A program made the translations under genes and the position numbers. The notes beneath the pieces are model-generated. The model worked only from the letters and a program-made list of their open reading frames with translations. It ran no database searches and had not been told where the DNA came from. From the NCBI GenBank assembly GCA_903853185.1, contig CAINSX010000340.1:1-9770 (forward strand): a stretch of 9,770 bases of DNA, in the 5' to 3' direction. This stretch comes from an uncultured Opitutia bacterium (GTDB taxonomy: Bacteria; Verrucomicrobiota; Verrucomicrobiia; Opitutales; UBA953). Below, piece by piece: positions 7,059 through 9,770 of the stretch (the stretch's first letter is position 1; the number at the start of each line of letters is the position of its first letter).

Positions 7059-8837
7059 ATGTCCGTCTGGTTCAATCCTGCCCGTGAAATCGACGCCCTG
7101 CTGCGCAAGGCGGCCGCTTCCGTCCCTGGCCTCGAAGCCGACTTCCATCCGGAGCTGAAGCCCTCGGATCCCCGTCACGCCGACTTCCAGGCCAACGGCA
7201 TCCTTGCCGCCGCCAAGAAGGCCAAGGCCAACCCGCGTGCCCTTGCCACCGCGCTCGTCGAAGCGGTGCGCGCCCAAGGCGGGCTCGATGACAAGATCGT
7301 CCAGATGGAGGTCGCCGGTCCGGGCTTCATTAATTTCAAGCTCACGCCCGCCGCCCTCGGCGCCTGGCTGCGTGAGTACCGCGACGAATCCAAGTGGCGC
7401 GCCGGCGCGGCCCGTCTGATGGGCGGACGCAAGGTCGTCATCGACTATCCGTCGCCGAATACCGCCAAGCAGATGCACGTTGGCCACCTGCGCCCGATCG
7501 TCATCGGCGAGGCCGTCGCCCGCCTCATCGAGTTCTGCGGCGCCGACCTTGTTCGCGATAATCATATCGGCGACTGGGGTACGAACTTCGGTATCCTTAT
7601 CCTCGCGATCCGTCGCGCCGGTTTCCAGCTGGACGCCAAGAGTCCGAATGCCCTCGAAGATCTCGAGCGCCTTTACAAGGAGGGCAGCGCCGCCACCAAG
7701 GCCGACCCTGCGCTTATGGACGCCGCGCGTGCCGAACTCGCAAAACTGCAGGCCGGCGACGCCGCGAACACCGCTCTCTGGAAGGAGATCGTCGAGGTCT
7801 CCAACGCCGCCTGCCAGCGCATCTACGACCAGTTTGGCCTCAAGACCGACGTCATTCTCGGTGAGTCCTTCTACCGCGATAAGGTCGACCAGGTCTACGC
7901 CGAGCTCGCGAAGTACAAGCTGGCCGAGGAAAGCGAAGGCGCCCTCGTGGTCTGGCATGACGAAGAGCCGCGCTTCTCGCGCGACGCCGAGACGAAGATG
8001 CCGTTCATCGTCCGCAAGAAGGATGGTTCCTCGAATTACGCCTCCACCGACCTCGCCACGTTGCTTTACCGCACCGAGCACTTTAAGGCCGACGAGATTG
8101 TGTACGTCACGGACGGACGTCAGCAGGACCACTTCCACCAGCTCTTCGTGACCGGGGGCAAGTGGTTCAAGGCTTCCGGCCGTAAGCTCCCGCGTCTCCG
8201 CCACGTCTGGTTTGGCACAATCCTCGGTGAGGACGGCAAGGCCATCAAAACCAAGTCCGGCGATCCCGTTCGCCTGCAGGCCCTCATCGACGAGGCCACG
8301 CAGCGGGCCTTCGATGCCGTCACGAGAAAGAGCCCTGACCTCCCCGAAGCGGAGCGTCGGGAGATCGGCAAGGCCATCGGCATCGCCGCCATGCGTTACG
8401 CTGACCTGTCATCGAACCGCACGATGGATTACACTTTTTCGTGGGACAAGCTGCTCGCCTTCGAAGGCAACACCGCGCCGTACCTCATGTACGCCGTCGT
8501 CCGCGTTCGTTCGATCTTCCGCAAGAGCGGTCTGGCTGTAGGGCAGGGCGAAGAAGGCGCGACAGATCCGGAGACCCCGGCCGAGATCGCGCTGGCCCGT
8601 AAGCTCCTGGCTTTCACCGCCGCGCTCGACCAGGCGCTCGAGGAACTGCGTCCGCACCACCTCTGCACTTACCTGCACGAACTCGCCGCCGCTTACGGCA
8701 CTTTCTATGCAGCCGACAGCGTCATCGTGGATGATCCCGCCGTGAAGGCCCGTCGCCTCATGCTGTGCTCGCGCACCTGTGCCGTCATGGAAACCGGCCT
8801 GCGTCTGCTCGGCATCGAGCCGGTCGAGCGGATGTAA
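7059..8837 (+). CDS. argS: Arginyl-tRNA synthetase
   Basis: This 592-residue class I cytoplasmic synthetase charges tRNA-Arg with arginine using ATP. The order is as expected. An N-terminal Add-1-like domain covers about 1-115. The Rossmann catalytic core follows, with SPNTAKQMHVGHLRP, whose HIGH motif is H140-V-G-H143. HIGDWGTNFG starts at 169, the ASTDLATLLYR block is near 328, and TDGRQQDHFHQLF starts at 351. The KMSKS-equivalent loop reads K397-T-K-S-G401; ArgRS proteins commonly deviate from KMSK here. A DALR-type anticodon-binding domain starts around 473 (APYLMYAVVRVRSIF) and ends with the usual Glu-Arg-Met. The ATG at 7059 is the only sensible start because an in-frame TGA lies six bases upstream. 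GAGG sits only one base before the ATG, too close for a normal Shine-Dalgarno. The gene follows the dehydrogenase by 204 bases of repeat-rich DNA, so it is probably a separate unit. A perfect hairpin begins right after its stop. Confidence 0.97.
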   Translation: MSVWFNPAREIDALLRKAAASVPGLEADFHPELKPSDPRHADFQANGILAAAKKAKANPRALATALVEAVRAQGGLDDKIVQMEVAGPGFINFKLTPAALGAWLREYRDESKWRAGAARLMGGRKVVIDYPSPNTAKQMHVGHLRPIVIGEAVARLIEFCGADLVRDNHIGDWGTNFGILILAIRRAGFQLDAKSPNALEDLERLYKEGSAATKADPALMDAARAELAKLQAGDAANTALWKEIVEVSNAACQRIYDQFGLKTDVILGESFYRDKVDQVYAELAKYKLAEESEGALVVWHDEEPRFSRDAETKMPFIVRKKDGSSNYASTDLATLLYRTEHFKADEIVYVTDGRQQDHFHQLFVTGGKWFKASGRKLPRLRHVWFGTILGEDGKAIKTKSGDPVRLQALIDEATQRAFDAVTRKSPDLPEAERREIGKAIGIAAMRYADLSSNRTMDYTFSWDKLLAFEGNTAPYLMYAVVRVRSIFRKSGLAVGQGEEGATDPETPAEIALARKLLAFTAALDQALEELRPHHLCTYLHELAAAYGTFYAADSVIVDDPAVKARRLMLCSRTCAVMETGLRLLGIEPVERM

Positions 8838-8854
8838 GCGCCGCGAAGCGGCGC
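8838..8854 (+). terminator. hairpin immediately after argS stop codon
   Basis: GCGCCGC (8838-8844) and GCGGCGC (8848-8854) form a perfect seven-base stem around a GAA loop, starting on the base after the argS TAA. C-GAA-G closing makes an unusually stable loop. The hairpin is followed by GGGGTCTC rather than a T tract. It is a likely 3'-end or terminator-associated structure but not a canonical intrinsic terminator. Confidence 0.5.
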
Positions 8855-8914
8855 GGGGTCTCTGCGGTTAGCGGTTGGCTGATAACGGCGACGATGTATC
8901 CATTTCTGCTTTCT

Positions 8915-8929
8915 ATGGCCGTGGGCCAT
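8915..8929. repeat. short perfect hairpin in the argS downstream region
   Basis: ATGGCC (8915-8920) and GGCCAT (8924-8929) are perfect inverted copies around GTG. The element lies two bases before the next hairpin. It could form in RNA or serve as a dyad binding site; I cannot tell which. By itself, a six-base dyad in GC-rich DNA can arise by chance. Confidence 0.4.
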
Positions 8930-8930
8930 T

Positions 8931-8958
8931 AAGGAGGACTTTCCGAGTAGACCTCCTT
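8931..8958. repeat. hairpin enclosing an AAGGAGG (Shine-Dalgarno-like) sequence
   Basis: AAGGAGG (8931-8937) pairs with CCTCCTT (8952-8958). After one A-A mismatch, CT (8939-8940) pairs with AG (8949-8950), leaving an eight-base loop. No T tract follows. The left arm is a perfect Shine-Dalgarno, yet no start codon lies 4-12 bases after it and the next gene starts 50 bases further on. It may be a terminator-like element or a regulatory structure in the leader of the 8988 gene. Confidence 0.5.
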
Positions 8959-8969
8959 CGGTGCAGGGA

Positions 8970-8989
8970 TAGAAAAGCCCTACCCCCAT
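8970..8989 (+). promoter_or_regulatory. possible -10/start region of the DUF5009-like gene
   Basis: TAGAAA (8970-8975) followed by AGCCCT and ACCCCCAT matches the region before 2595 at 14 of 20 positions. If TAGAAA is a -10 element, transcription would begin near A8982 and leave a leader of about six bases. No convincing -35 and no Shine-Dalgarno are visible. This is a comparison between two sites only. Confidence 0.2.
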
Positions 8990-9770
8990 GGAGACTCCTG
9001 CCCCTAAGTCCGAACGCCTGCTCTCACTCGATGCCCTGCGCGGATTCGACCTCTTCTGGATTGTCGGCGGGCACGAGATCATCGTCGCCCTCCTGGCGCT
9101 GACCGGCTGGGGTTGGCTGGCGGTGGTAAATACGCAGCTGGGTCATGTGGCTTGGAACGGCTTTCACTTCGAAGATCTCATCTTTCCGCTCTTCCTTTTC
9201 ATGGCTGGTGTCTCGACGCCTTATTCGCTGACGCGTCGCCTGACGGAAGGCGCTCGCGGCGAAGTCTGCCGCAAAATCGTTCAGCGTGGCCTGATTCTCG
9301 TGTTGCTCGGTGTCATCTATAACAACGGCCTCCAGTGGAAGGGCCTCGAGAACATGCGCTTCGGTAGCGTGCTCGGCCGCATCGGTCTCGCGGGTATGTT
9401 CGCCCAGCTCATCTTCGCCTTCAATTTCGAAACCCCGAAGCGCCTTTGGACCTGGCTCGCAGGTATCTTGCTTGGCTATTGGGCGATCATGTCGTTCGGC
9501 CATGCGCCGGGCTTCGCCGCCGGCGACCTGACGATGGAAGGCAACTTCGCCAGCTACGTCGACCGTCTGCTCCTGCCGGGAAAGTTGCACAAGGGTATCC
9601 ACGACCCCGAAGGCCTGCTCGCCGTGATTCCGGCCATCGGTAACGCTTTGCTCGGCATTCTCGCAGGTCTCTGGCTCCGCCGCTCCGCGGAGGAAGCCTC
9701 TGGCGATCGCAAGGCCGCTGGGCTGGCGATCGCGGGCCTCGTGCTGCTCGCCGTCGGCGGACTCTGGAGC
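8988..9770 (+). CDS. DUF5009 / heparan-alpha-glucosaminide N-acetyltransferase-like membrane protein, C-terminus cut by window edge
   Basis: 261 codons are open to the window edge. The cytoplasmic N-terminus leads into LDALRGFDLFWIVGG (14-28), the signature of this acyltransferase-like family. HVAWNGFHFEDLIFPLFLFMAG (53-74) follows, where His53 in H-x2-W-N-G matches the position proposed as catalytic in human HGSNAT. DPEGLLAVIPAIGNALLG (206-223) is the third family block. Hydrophobic helices lie near 18-40, 62-80, 98-112, 128-146, 152-170, 208-229 and 244-260. Relatives (COG4299 type) sit in the inner membrane and are thought to acetylate sugars across it using acetyl-CoA, but bacterial substrates are mostly untested. 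Family members are about 370-450 residues, so perhaps a third is missing. The ATG at 8988 is the first possible start because an in-frame TAG lies at 8970-8972. No Shine-Dalgarno is visible. It is separated from argS by 150 bases with three hairpins and is probably transcribed independently. Confidence 0.85.
   Translation, partial: METPAPKSERLLSLDALRGFDLFWIVGGHEIIVALLALTGWGWLAVVNTQLGHVAWNGFHFEDLIFPLFLFMAGVSTPYSLTRRLTEGARGEVCRKIVQRGLILVLLGVIYNNGLQWKGLENMRFGSVLGRIGLAGMFAQLIFAFNFETPKRLWTWLAGILLGYWAIMSFGHAPGFAAGDLTMEGNFASYVDRLLLPGKLHKGIHDPEGLLAVIPAIGNALLGILAGLWLRRSAEEASGDRKAAGLAIAGLVLLAVGGLWS

Noticed and set aside
6921..8204. A 427-codon open frame on the minus strand opposite argS
   Set aside because: It is antisense to unmistakable ArgRS motifs, and its protein is low-complexity and rich in Gly/Asp/Leu/Val with no family resemblance. 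Long antisense frames are expected in GC-rich coding DNA.

Overview
The window looks like chromosomal DNA from a GC-rich member of the PVC group, most likely Verrucomicrobiota. This is inferred from one protein: a secreted, heme-bearing 'PVC-type' dehydrogenase joined to HEAT repeats, a LamG-like domain and a 3-keto-disaccharide hydrolase (DUF1080) domain. That architecture is typical of Verrucomicrobia and Planctomycetes. I see no mobile element, CRISPR array, tRNA or rRNA. Genes are intact except for the two cut by the window edges.

Left block (1-2445, all minus strand): a tightly packed three-gene operon, read right to left. It encodes a SufT-like Fe-S assembly factor (MIP18/DUF59 family), a HemW-like radical SAM heme chaperone, and an EamA/DMT-type membrane transporter cut by the left edge. 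Both junctions are one-base TGATG stop/start overlaps, so translational coupling is likely. A 149-bp divergent intergenic region (2446-2594) separates the operon from the next gene.

Centre (2595-6854, plus strand): one 1419-residue exported protein. In order it carries a signal peptide, DUF1080, a charged Ala/Lys/Pro linker, a beta-propeller dehydrogenase domain, a HEAT-like helical region, a LamG-like jelly roll, and a C-terminal cytochrome c domain with CQSCH. The layout suggests that sugar oxidation, electron transfer and 3-keto-glycoside cleavage are joined in one polypeptide. This is the most interesting object in the window.

Right block (7059-9770, plus strand): arginyl-tRNA synthetase (argS), then the first 261 codons of a polytopic membrane protein of the DUF5009 / heparan-alpha-glucosaminide N-acetyltransferase-like family, cut by the right edge.

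The spaces between the plus-strand genes are structured. 6855-7058 holds a degenerate TAGGGC hexamer array and an inverted copy about 100 bp downstream, with a further hairpin between them. 8838-8987 holds three short perfect-stem hairpins in a row. The starts at 2595 and 8988 lack Shine-Dalgarno sequences but share an upstream sequence ending in TACCCCCAT, which suggests short-leader transcripts.
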